From assembly GCA_965117015.1 (NCBI GenBank), contig OZ220747.1, positions 2,542,001-2,606,000 of the forward strand: a stretch of 64,000 bases of DNA, written 5' to 3'. Source of the DNA: Aldehydirespirator sp965117015 (lineage in GTDB: Bacteria > Actinomycetota > Acidimicrobiia > Acidimicrobiales > Aldehydirespiratoraceae). Shown in pieces: positions 1 to 7,533 of this stretch. How positions within the stretch are numbered: the stretch's first letter is position 1; the number at the start of each line of letters is the position of its first letter. Both the position numbers and the translations under genes were made by a program. Under the pieces are notes generated by a model, which made no database searches, had not been told where the DNA came from, and was given only the letters and a program-made list of their open reading frames with translations.

Positions 1-2663
1 GCCGACGCCTCCCCCGATTCCATCAGGGCCGACAGCACCGCCAGCACGATGTGGACGCCGTCCACCTCGAAGAATCGCCGCAGCGCCTCGCGGGTGTCGG
101 AGCGGCCGAACCCGTCGGTGCCGAGAACGTGCAGCGGCCTCGGAGTGAAGCGGGCGATCTGGTCGGGGACCAGGGTCATGAAGTCGGTCACGGCCACGAT
201 CGGGCCGTCGGAGTCGGACAGTCGCCGGGTGACGAGCGGAACGGCGGGCTCGTCGGCGGGTTGCAGCCGGTTGCGGCGCTCGACATCCAGCGCTTCCCGC
301 CTAAGGCTCTGGTAGGAGGTGGCGCTCCAGAGCTCGGCCGACGTGTCGTGATGCTCGGCCAGCAGCGCCTGAGCCTCGAGCGCGGCGCCCACCGACGCTC
401 CCGAGAACAGGATGGTGGCCGAGCGTTTGCGGCTCCCCGGGCCGTCGTCGAACTTGTACAGGCCGCTGGTGATGTCGGTGTCGGTCACGTGATCGGGTCG
501 CGGCGGCTGCTCGTAGTTCTCGTTGTAGATGGTGATGTAGTAGAAGACGTCGGTGCCGTCGGCGGAGTCCGGCGGATACATCCGGTGCAGGCCCTCGTCG
601 ACGATGGCTCCCAACTCGTAGGCGAACGCCGGGTCGTAGGACTCGCAGGCCGGCACCGTCGACGCCAGCACATGGCTGTGGCCGTCCTGATGCTGGAGTC
701 CCTCGCCCAGCAGCGTCGTGCGGCCCGCGGTCGCACCGATGAGGAACCCCCGGGCCCGGGCGTCGGCTGCGGCCCAGATCGAGTCGCCCACCCGCTGGAA
801 GCCGAACATGGAGTAGAAGGCGTAGAAGGGCACCATGGGCACGCCGAGGTTGGCGTAGGACGTGGCCGCGGCCAGCCAGCTGGCCAGCGAGCCGCACTCG
901 GTGATGCCCTCCTCGAGGATCTGGCCGTCGGTCGACTCGCTGTAGCTCAACAGCAGGTCGTGGTCCACCGGCTCGTAGAGCTGGCCGTGGGGTGCGTAGA
1001 TGCGGAACTCGCGGAACAGCGAGTCCATGCCGAAGGTGCGGGCCTCGTCGGGCACGATGGGCACGACCCGCCGGCCGAAGTGCTGGTCCCGCATCAGGTC
1101 GCGCAACAGGGCTGTGAATGCGCCCGTGGTGGATACCTTGCGCCCGCCGGAGCCTTTGCGCATGTCGAGGAAGGGCCCGTCGGCGGGGAGGGTGATGGGG
1201 CGGCGGTCCCGTACCACCCGGCGGGGCACCGCCCCGTCGAGAGCGCGGCGGCGGTCCATCATGTAGCGGATCTCCTCCGAGTCGGGGGGCGGCCGGTAGT
1301 AGGGCGGGATCCCGTCGGCAAGGTCCTCCTCGTCGATCTCGTTCTCCATGTGCAGCCGCGAGCGCAGTTCCATCAGCTGCGTGGTGGTCATCTTCTTGAT
1401 CTGGTGGGTGGCGTTGCGGCCCTCGAATCCCTGGCCCAGGGTCCACCCCTTGATGGTCTTGGCCAGGATCACGGTGGGCTGGCCCTTGATCTCGGTGGCG
1501 GCCTTGAACGCGGCGTACACCTTCTGGTAGTCGTGGCCTCCGCGGGGCAGGACCCGCAGATCCTCGTCGCTGAGGTGTGCGACCAGCTTGCGCAGGCGGG
1601 GGTCGGGGCCGAAGAAGTGCTCCCGGATGTAGGCGCCCGTCTCCACTGCGTAGCGCTGGTACTCGCCGTCGACGGTGGTCGCCATCTTGTTGAGCAGGGC
1701 CCCGTCGGTGTCGCGCATCAGCAGCTCGTCCCACCTGGTGCCCCAGATGACCTTGATGACGTTCCAGCCCGCGCCCCGGAACACGCCCTCGAGTTCCTGG
1801 ATGATCTTGCCGTTGCCCCGCACCGGGCCGTCGAGGCGCTGGAGGTTGCAGTTGACCACCCACTTCAGGTTGTCGAGGTCGTTGCGGCCGGCCAGGGAGA
1901 TGGCGCCCAGGGTCTCGGGCTCGTCGCACTCGCCGTCGCCCAGGAAGCACCACACCGTGCTGTCGGAGGTGTCGTCGATGCGGCGGTTGTGCATGTACCG
2001 GTTGAAGCGGGCGTGGTAGATGGAGTTGATCGGCCCGAGTCCCATCGACACCGTCGGGTACTCCCAGAAGTCGGGCATCAGCCGGGGGTGGGGGTAGCCC
2101 GACAGACCGTTGCCGCCCACCTCCATCCGGAAGTTGTCGAGCTCCCGCTCGCTCAGGCGGCCCTCCAGATAGGCCCGGGCGTACACGCCGGGAGCGGCGT
2201 GGCCCTGGAAGTAGATGTGGTCGCCGACCAGCCCGTCGTCCTTGCCCTTGAAGAAGTGGTTGAAGCCCACTTCGTACAGGGAGGCCGACGAGGCGAACGT
2301 GGACAGGTGGCCGCCGATCCCGTCGGCCGTCTTGTTGGCCCGAATGACCATGGCCGCCGCGTTCCAGCGGATGAAGCGGCGGATGCGCCGCTCGACCTGC
2401 TCGTTGCCGGGGAAGAAGGGCTGCTCGGAGGCGGGGATGGTGTTGATGTAGGGCGTGGACGTGGTCGGCGGCACGCCCACCCGCTGCTCGTTCGAGCGTT
2501 CCAGGAGCTTGGCCACGATGTAGCGGGCCCGCTCCCGGCCTCCGGCCGCGATGATGGCGTCGAGCGAGTCGATCCACTCCTGGGTCTCGGCTGGGTCGAT
2601 GTCCGGAAGTTGGCGCAGGAAGTTGTCGGCCACTGTCAATAAGGATGGCAGCAAAGGATGCAT
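1..2663 (-). CDS. aceE: Pyruvate dehydrogenase E1, homodimeric type (partial, C-terminus off window)
   Basis: This is the E1 subunit of the pyruvate dehydrogenase complex, a cytosolic TPP-dependent enzyme that decarboxylates pyruvate and acetylates the lipoyl arm of E2. Read leftwards from the ATG at 2663-2661 it begins MHPLLPSLLTVADNF and stays open to the edge, about 887 codons. E. coli AceE has 887 residues; I infer that only some 20-30 C-terminal residues are missing. The TPP motif is visible as FLGDGECDEPE followed by VVNCNLQR, and the AceE-typical GIGGHLSTFASSA is present. It is divergent from rnhA, with only about 20 bases between start codons. The genes for E3, E2 and lipoate attachment lie 2-7 kb to the right on the other strand. 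The family call is secure; the exact start is less so. Confidence 0.96.
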   Translation of the reverse strand, partial: MHPLLPSLLTVADNFLRQLPDIDPAETQEWIDSLDAIIAAGGRERARYIVAKLLERSNEQRVGVPPTTSTPYINTIPASEQPFFPGNEQVERRIRRFIRWNAAAMVIRANKTADGIGGHLSTFASSASLYEVGFNHFFKGKDDGLVGDHIYFQGHAAPGVYARAYLEGRLSERELDNFRMEVGGNGLSGYPHPRLMPDFWEYPTVSMGLGPINSIYHARFNRYMHNRRIDDTSDSTVWCFLGDGECDEPETLGAISLAGRNDLDNLKWVVNCNLQRLDGPVRGNGKIIQELEGVFRGAGWNVIKVIWGTRWDELLMRDTDGALLNKMATTVDGEYQRYAVETGAYIREHFFGPDPRLRKLVAHLSDEDLRVLPRGGHDYQKVYAAFKAATEIKGQPTVILAKTIKGWTLGQGFEGRNATHQIKKMTTTQLMELRSRLHMENEIDEEDLADGIPPYYRPPPDSEEIRYMMDRRRALDGAVPRRVVRDRRPITLPADGPFLDMRKGSGGRKVSTTGAFTALLRDLMRDQHFGRRVVPIVPDEARTFGMDSLFREFRIYAPHGQLYEPVDHDLLLSYSESTDGQILEEGITECGSLASWLAAATSYANLGVPMVPFYAFYSMFGFQRVGDSIWAAADARARGFLIGATAGRTTLLGEGLQHQDGHSHVLASTVPACESYDPAFAYELGAIVDEGLHRMYPPDSADGTDVFYYITIYNENYEQPPRPDHVTDTDITSGLYKFDDGPGSRKRSATILFSGASVGAALEAQALLAEHHDTSAELWSATSYQSLRREALDVERRNRLQPADEPAVPLVTRRLSDSDGPIVAVTDFMTLVPDQIARFTPRPLHVLGTDGFGRSDTREALRRFFEVDGVHIVLAVLSALMESGEAS

Positions 2664-2682
2664 TCGCGACCTCGCAGCCCCG

Positions 2683-3210
2683 ATGCGCGACCATCAAGGC
2701 GTGGCAGCCGAACCCCTCCCCGGACTCGCCGCCGACTCTGCTGCCGAACCCGCAGCCGGAACCGCCACCGAGCCCACGGTCGTGTACACCGACGGCGCCT
2801 GCCTAGGCAACCCCGGACCGGGAGGCTGGGCCTGGGCGGTGCCGGGCGGAGAGTGGGCCTGCGGTCCCGACCCGGCCACCACCAACCAGCGCATGGAGCT
2901 GCAGGCGGTGCTGGAGGCGCTGCAAGAGCTGGATGGCCCGGTCGAGGTGGTGTCGGACTCCACCTACGTAGTCAACTGCTTCCGCGACCGCTGGTACGAA
3001 GGCTGGAAGCGGCGAGGCTGGCGCAACGCCAACAAGAAGCCGGTAAAGAACCAGGACCTGTGGAAGCCGCTGATCGAGCTCTACGAGTCCCGGCCGGGCG
3101 AGGTCACCTTTCGATGGGTCAAGGGCCACTCCGGAGACGAGTGGAACGAGATTGTCGACCAGCTCGCAGTAGGCGCCGCCACCGACCAGATCTCCCGACG
3201 GGGTCCCTAG
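2683..3210 (+). CDS. rnhA: Ribonuclease HI
   Basis: Ribonuclease HI cleaves the RNA strand of RNA-DNA hybrids such as R-loops and primer remnants. The four acidic residues of the fold are all visible in order: D in YTDGACLGNPG, E in QRMELQAV, D in VSDSTYV and D in NEIVDQLA. The handle/basic region (YEGWKRRGWRNANKKPVKN) and the H of VKGHSGDEWN are also present. The core of about 145 residues is preceded by an Ala/Glu/Pro-rich tail of about 25 residues. I chose ATG 2683; GTG 2701 is in frame and also possible, and neither has a clear Shine-Dalgarno. It is divergent from aceE and convergent with the SDR gene, which ends 16 bases away. Confidence 0.94.
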   Translation: MRDHQGVAAEPLPGLAADSAAEPAAGTATEPTVVYTDGACLGNPGPGGWAWAVPGGEWACGPDPATTNQRMELQAVLEALQELDGPVEVVSDSTYVVNCFRDRWYEGWKRRGWRNANKKPVKNQDLWKPLIELYESRPGEVTFRWVKGHSGDEWNEIVDQLAVGAATDQISRRGP

Positions 3211-3225
3211 GGGGCGGTCCGGCGC

Positions 3226-4134
3226 TCAGGTCCGGGCCAGCACGGCACCGAGGCCGGTGGTGATGTCGGGATGGGCGAACCGGAAGCCGCGGCGCAGCAG
3301 CAGGGCGGGCTCCACCCGGGCGCTGCTGTAGAGCAGAGCCTGGGTGAGTTCTCGACCGGCGCGGGCCCACAGAGCGGGCTTGGGGGTGGGCAGCAGGGTG
3401 GGCCGGCGCAGCGCCCGCCCCAGAGCCGCGGTCAGTTCACGGTTGGTGACCGGCTCGGGCGCAGTGAGGTTCACCGGTCCCTCCACGTCGGCGGTCAGCA
3501 GCCACAGCAGAGCCTCGACCTCGTCGTGCAGCGTTATCCAGCTCATCCACTGGCGGCCGCTGCCGATCCGGCCTCCGATTCCCAGCCTGAAGAAGGGGAG
3601 CATCTCGGCCAGCGCACCCCCCGACCGGCTCAACACGACGCCGGTGCGGGGGTGGGCGACCCGGATGCCGGTATTGCGGGCCGGGTCGGCGGCCGTCTCC
3701 CAGTCGCGGCACACCTGGGCCAGGAAGTCGCTCCCGCCGCTGGACGACTCGTCGAGGCGCTCGTCGCCCCGGTCGCCGTAGTAGCCGATGGCCGATGCCG
3801 ACACGAGCACGCTCGGGGGCGCGTCGAGACGGGCCAGAGCGCCGGCCAACAGGGCTGTGCCCCGCGTCCGGCTGTCCGCGATGCGCCGCTTCTGGGCGGA
3901 GGACCAGCGTCGGGCCGCGATCGGCTCGCCGGCCAGATGAACCACCGCGTCAAGGCCCTCCAGGGCCTCGCCCTCGATCTGGTCGGCCTCGGGGTTCCAG
4001 TTCACGGTGGATCCGTGCTGGCCGGGCCCGCCGGCCGCCCTGACCACCCGCACCGTCTGGTGCCCATCGGAAGCCAGGCGCTCGACCAGGGCACGGCCGA
4101 TGAGTCCGGTGGAGCCCGTGACCGCTACGCGCAT
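3226..4134 (-). CDS. TIGR01777/YfcH-family NAD(P)-dependent epimerase
   Basis: This is an atypical short-chain dehydrogenase of the YfcH/SDR39U1 type, 302 residues. The N-terminus MRVAVTGSTGLIGRAL carries the Rossmann GxxGxxG motif, VVHLAGEPIAARRW follows near residue 65, and SASAIGYYGDRG near residue 115 is the family signature with the catalytic-type tyrosine. The C-terminal half contains the DUF1731-like ending (LLRRGFRFAHPDI). The substrate of this family is not established. It lies between rnhA (convergent) and the LapA-like gene (divergent). The ATG at 4134 is preceded by no obvious Shine-Dalgarno. The family is sure; the function is not. Confidence 0.92.
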   Translation of the reverse strand: MRVAVTGSTGLIGRALVERLASDGHQTVRVVRAAGGPGQHGSTVNWNPEADQIEGEALEGLDAVVHLAGEPIAARRWSSAQKRRIADSRTRGTALLAGALARLDAPPSVLVSASAIGYYGDRGDERLDESSSGGSDFLAQVCRDWETAADPARNTGIRVAHPRTGVVLSRSGGALAEMLPFFRLGIGGRIGSGRQWMSWITLHDEVEALLWLLTADVEGPVNLTAPEPVTNRELTAALGRALRRPTLLPTPKPALWARAGRELTQALLYSSARVEPALLLRRGFRFAHPDITTGLGAVLART

Positions 4135-4196
4135 AGCTGTACCACTGCGGTTGGTCTAGCATCCCCGCGGCCCGGCCGGAGAGATTGAGGGCTGAC

Positions 4197-4526
4197 GTGG
4201 ATGAAGACCTGACACCCCAGGACCCCGGATCCTTGGCCGCCGGATCCCCCGGTGCCGGCAGCAGCGGAGCTCCCAGCACCAAGCCTGCAACAAGGAAGTG
4301 GTCGATCCGGCCCGGGGTGGTCCTGGCCCTGCTGATCGCGGCTGCCTTGATCGTCTTCGTCGTCCAGAACGACCGCGAGGTGCCCGTCACCTGGTGGTTC
4401 ATCGAGGTGAACGGCCCCCTATGGGCCGTGATCATCGTGGCCGCCGTAGGCGGAGCGGTGCTGACCGAGGTCCTCGGCTGGGTGGTCGGCCGCCGCCGGC
4501 GCCGCCGGCTCCGCCGCGCAAAGTGA
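4197..4526 (+). CDS. LapA/DUF1049-family membrane protein
   Basis: A small membrane protein of about 109 residues. The N-terminal third is a Gly/Ala/Pro/Ser-rich cytosolic tail. It is followed by a transmembrane helix near VVLALLIAAALIVFVVQN, the DUF1049-typical VQNDREVPVTWWFI, a second helix near LWAVIIVAAVGGAV, and a strongly basic end (GRRRRRRLRRAK). LapA proteins in E. coli act in envelope lipopolysaccharide control; the role in actinobacteria is unknown. GTG 4197 is preferred because GAGG ends six bases before it; TTG 4185 is the alternative. A TAGCAT box at 4157-4162 could be its -10. The stop codon overlaps the start of the next small ORF in a GTGA. Confidence 0.82.
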   Translation: MDEDLTPQDPGSLAAGSPGAGSSGAPSTKPATRKWSIRPGVVLALLIAAALIVFVVQNDREVPVTWWFIEVNGPLWAVIIVAAVGGAVLTEVLGWVVGRRRRRRLRRAK

Positions 4527-4615
4527 GCACTCGCAGGCTGATTCTCGCCGCGCTGTTGTGCGGTCTCGCCATCCTGGTGGCCTTCACCGTCCAGGTGCTG
4601 CTGGGCAGGTTCTGA
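4523..4615 (+). CDS. Possible 30-residue single-span membrane protein
   Basis: A GTG at 4523 overlaps the LapA-like stop as GTGA and opens a 30-codon frame ending at TGA 4613-4615. The product starts with three basic-leaning residues (VSTRRL) and is then almost one hydrophobic helix (ILAALLCGLAILVAFTVQVLL) ending GRF. Such an arrangement is typical of a translationally coupled micro-protein in the inner membrane. Against it: the frame is short and could arise by chance. No homologue is known to me. Confidence 0.4.
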   Translation: MSTRRLILAALLCGLAILVAFTVQVLLGRF

Positions 4616-4660
4616 AGCCGGTAGGAACCGGTAGGGTCGCGCCATCATCCGGGAGGCCTT

Positions 4661-6070
4661 GTGAGCGACGCAGCACACGACGTGATCGTCATCGGCGGCG
4701 GGCCGGGCGGCTACGCCGCGGCCCTGTACGGCGCCAGCGCGGGCCTCGATGTCGCGGTTGTCGAGAAGAGCAAGGTCGGGGGCACCTGCCTGCACGTCGG
4801 CTGCATCCCGGCCAAGGAGCTCCTGGAGGCGGCCTCGGTGTACCGCACGGTGGCCAGGGCGGCCGAGTTCGGGGTGGGCGCCGGGGAGCCCAGCCTCGAC
4901 TGGTCCGCGGTGCTGGACCGCAAGCAGCAGGTCATCGACAAGATGATGGCCGGGCTGTCGTCGGTGCTGGGACAGCGCAAGGTGACGATCTACCCGGGCG
5001 TCGGCTCCCTCGGCCCGTCCGGCACGGTTCGGGCGGCCGCGGCCGACGGAGCCGAGCACACGCTGTCGGGAGGCTCGATCATCCTGGCCTCGGGGTCTAC
5101 GCCCCGGACCATCGGCGGCTTCGACGTCGACGGTGAGCTGGTGGTGACCTCCGACGAGCTGTTCTCGATCGGCGGGCTGCCCGCCTCGGCCGCCGTCATC
5201 GGCGGCGGCGCCATCGGCTGCGAGTTCGCGTCGATGATGGGCGACCTGGGAACCAAGGTCACCGTCCTGGAGGCGCTACCCGACATCCTGACCGGCTGCG
5301 ACATCGAGGTGGCCAAGGTCGTGCGACGGTCGTTCCGCAAGCGGGGCATCGACGTGCACACCGGCGTGACGGTGCACGGCCACGAGCCCCGCCCGGACCG
5401 CTCCGGCACCGTCGTCTCCTTCGGAGAGGGCAAACAGGTCGACGTCGAGATGGTCGTGGTGGCCGTGGGCCGCCGGCCCCGCACGGAGAACCTGGGACTC
5501 GACGCGGCCGGAGTGGAGCTGGACGCCCGCGGCTTCGTGGCGGTCGACGGCCGCTGCCGCACTACCGCCGACGGAGTGTGGGCCGTGGGCGACGTGGTCG
5601 ACAGCCCGCAGCTGGCCCACACCGCCTTCGCCGAGGGCATGCTCGCCATCTGCGACATCCTGGGCGAGAGTCCCGACCCTCTCGACTACCACGGCACCCC
5701 CTGGTGCATCTACTGCCACCCCGAGGTGGCCTTCGCCGGGCACACCGAGCAGAGCGCGATCGACGCCGGATTCGACGTCGTGACCTCGATGCACCGCTAC
5801 ATGGCCAACGGTAGGGCCCAGATCCTGGGCGAGACCGAGGGCCTGGTGAAGGTGGTTGCCCAGAAGCAGGCCGACGGCACCGGCGGCCGCATCCTCGGGG
5901 TTCACATGGCCGGGCCATGGGTGACCGAGCAGCTGGGACAGGCCTACTTCGCGGTGAACTGGGAGGCGACGGTCGACGATGTCGCCCGTCTGATACAACC
6001 CCATCCGACCATGAGCGAGTTGTTCGGCGAGACGGTCCTGTCGCTGACGGGTCGCGCTTTGCACGGGTAA
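4661..6070 (+). CDS. lpdA: Dihydrolipoyl dehydrogenase (E3)
   Basis: Flavoprotein disulfide reductase of 469 residues that reoxidises the dihydrolipoyl group of E2 with NAD+. The FAD-binding GGGPGGYAAA is at residues 12-21, and the redox-active pair is Cys43/Cys48 in GGTCLHVGCIPAK. The NAD-binding motif is GGGAIGCEFASMM near residue 180. The second FAD motif is WAVGDVVD near 307, and the catalytic His448-Glu453 pair is in HPTMSE. The GTG start at 4661 has GGGAGG about six bases upstream. It is nine bases upstream of the E2 gene, in an E3-E2-LipBA run that is separate from, and oriented opposite to, aceE. Confidence 0.97.
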   Translation: MSDAAHDVIVIGGGPGGYAAALYGASAGLDVAVVEKSKVGGTCLHVGCIPAKELLEAASVYRTVARAAEFGVGAGEPSLDWSAVLDRKQQVIDKMMAGLSSVLGQRKVTIYPGVGSLGPSGTVRAAAADGAEHTLSGGSIILASGSTPRTIGGFDVDGELVVTSDELFSIGGLPASAAVIGGGAIGCEFASMMGDLGTKVTVLEALPDILTGCDIEVAKVVRRSFRKRGIDVHTGVTVHGHEPRPDRSGTVVSFGEGKQVDVEMVVVAVGRRPRTENLGLDAAGVELDARGFVAVDGRCRTTADGVWAVGDVVDSPQLAHTAFAEGMLAICDILGESPDPLDYHGTPWCIYCHPEVAFAGHTEQSAIDAGFDVVTSMHRYMANGRAQILGETEGLVKVVAQKQADGTGGRILGVHMAGPWVTEQLGQAYFAVNWEATVDDVARLIQPHPTMSELFGETVLSLTGRALHG

Positions 6071-6079
6071 GGACTGCTG

Positions 6080-7525
6080 ATGGCCGATATCACGATGCCG
6101 CAACTGGGAGAGACGGTCACCGAGGGGACCATCACCCGATGGTTCAAGCAGATCGGTGATGAGGTCGCCCTCGACGAGGCGCTCTTCGAGATCTCCACCG
6201 ACAAGGTCGACACCGAGGTGCCGTCACCGGTGGCGGGCGTGCTGGCCGAGATCCTCGCCGGTGAGGGCGACCTTGTGGAGGTCGGACAAGTCCTGGCCCG
6301 GGTCGGCGAGGCAGGGGAGGCCGCGCCCGCGGAGCCGCCGGTTGTTGAGCCGGTGCAGGAAGTGGTGGAGCCGCCGGTTGTTGAGCCGGTTGAGGAAGTG
6401 GTGGAGCCGCCGGTTGTTGAGCCGGTGCAGGAAGTGGTGGAGCCGCCGCCGGCCCCCGAACCACCGTCCGAAGTGGTTGAGACGCCGTCGGAGCCGGAGG
6501 AGCCGAAGTCCGCTGGGGCGTTCCGGGCGGCGGGGATCGTGCTGTCGCCGGTCGTGCGCCGCCTGATCAGCGAGAACAACCTCGATCCGTCCACGCTGAC
6601 CGGCACCGGTCTGGGCGGTCGCATCACCCGCGCCGACGTCGAGCAGGCCATAAGGGCCCGCGCTTCAAGCGAGGACGAGGCAACTGCCGCTGAGGCTCCG
6701 GCTGCCGCTGAGGCAGAGCCTCCGCCTCCGCCTCCGGCTGCCGCGCCCGAGGAGCCCAAGCGCTCACGCCGGGCCAGACGATCATCGGTGCCCGCAGTCG
6801 TGGTCCGCAGCGGCGACAGCGTGGTGCCCCTCAACAACATCCGGCGGCGCACCGCGGAGCACATGGTGATGTCCAAGCAGACGTCGCCCCATGTCCTCAC
6901 CGCCATAGAGGTCGACTACGAGGGGGTCGAGAAGGTCCGCCGGGCCGCCAAGCAGGCGTGGAAGGCGGAGGAGGGCTTCAGCCTCACCTACCTGCCGTTC
7001 ATCGCCAGGGCCGTGGTCGACGCTCTGCGCGACTACCCGCATCTCAATGCCAGCTTCGGAGGGGACGAGTTGGTGGTCCACGCCGGCGTCAACCTGGCCG
7101 TCGCGGTGGACATCGACTTCCAGGGGCTGCTGGCGCCGGTGATCCACGGCGCCGAGGGCAAGCGCCTCCGCCAGATCGCCCGGGACATCGTGGATCTGGC
7201 CAACCGGGCCCGCAGCCGCAAGCTCGGACCCGACGACCTGGCCGGGGGCACGTTCACCCTCACCAACGCCGGCCAGTACGGGACGATGATGCAGTTCCCG
7301 ATCATCAACCAGCCCCAGGTGGCCATCCTGAGCACCGACGGCGTCTCGCGCAAGCCGGTGGTGGTGACCGACACCTACGGCAACGAGTCGATCGCCATCC
7401 ACTCGATAGGCGTGCTCGCCATGGCCTGGGACCACCGAGCGTTCGACGGCGCCTACGCGGCTGCGTTCCTCCACCGGACCAAGGAGATCATCGAGACCCG
7501 CGACTGGGAGGCTGAGATCCGCTGA
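6080..7525 (+). CDS. aceF: 2-oxo acid dehydrogenase E2 (dihydrolipoyl acyltransferase)
   Basis: E2 core enzyme of 481 residues. It has one lipoyl domain (about 1-76; lipoyl-lysine Lys42 in STDKVDTEV), then a Pro/Val/Glu linker with three 12-residue repeats, and a peripheral-subunit-binding domain near 155-190 (SPVVRRLISENNL, GGRITRADVEQAI). A second Ala/Pro/Glu linker follows, then the catalytic acyltransferase domain ending in HRAFDGAYAA with the catalytic His at 452. Sequence alone does not separate acetyl- from succinyltransferase; I call it the pyruvate dehydrogenase E2 because lpdA is 9 bases upstream, the lipoylation enzyme 8 bases downstream, and aceE is 3.4 kb away. In several actinobacteria one E2 serves both complexes. 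Confidence 0.94.
   Translation: MADITMPQLGETVTEGTITRWFKQIGDEVALDEALFEISTDKVDTEVPSPVAGVLAEILAGEGDLVEVGQVLARVGEAGEAAPAEPPVVEPVQEVVEPPVVEPVEEVVEPPVVEPVQEVVEPPPAPEPPSEVVETPSEPEEPKSAGAFRAAGIVLSPVVRRLISENNLDPSTLTGTGLGGRITRADVEQAIRARASSEDEATAAEAPAAAEAEPPPPPPAAAPEEPKRSRRARRSSVPAVVVRSGDSVVPLNNIRRRTAEHMVMSKQTSPHVLTAIEVDYEGVEKVRRAAKQAWKAEEGFSLTYLPFIARAVVDALRDYPHLNASFGGDELVVHAGVNLAVAVDIDFQGLLAPVIHGAEGKRLRQIARDIVDLANRARSRKLGPDDLAGGTFTLTNAGQYGTMMQFPIINQPQVAILSTDGVSRKPVVVTDTYGNESIAIHSIGVLAMAWDHRAFDGAYAAAFLHRTKEIIETRDWEAEIR
6332..6448 (+). repeat. 36-bp in-frame tandem repeat in the E2 linker
   Basis: Three tandem 36-base units (6332-6367, 6368-6403, 6404-6439) followed by a 9-base partial unit encode EPPVVEPVQEVV with one Q-to-E change in the middle copy. 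The units are nearly identical at DNA level, so they look like recent slippage expansion of the flexible swinging-arm linker. Copy number probably varies between strains. Confidence 0.9.
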
Positions 7526-7533
7526 GCGCGTCG

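Noticed and set aside
51..2642. Long open plus-strand frame of 863 codons across aceE
   Set aside because: Its product is low-complexity Gly/Val/Arg/His-rich without any family motif, while the minus strand encodes clear AceE. High-GC third positions often leave the opposite strand open.
6332..6448. Linker repeat in E2 as an assembly artefact or frameshift
   Set aside because: The three units are 36 bases, in frame, and encode a typical Pro/Glu/Val linker; the catalytic domain downstream is intact.
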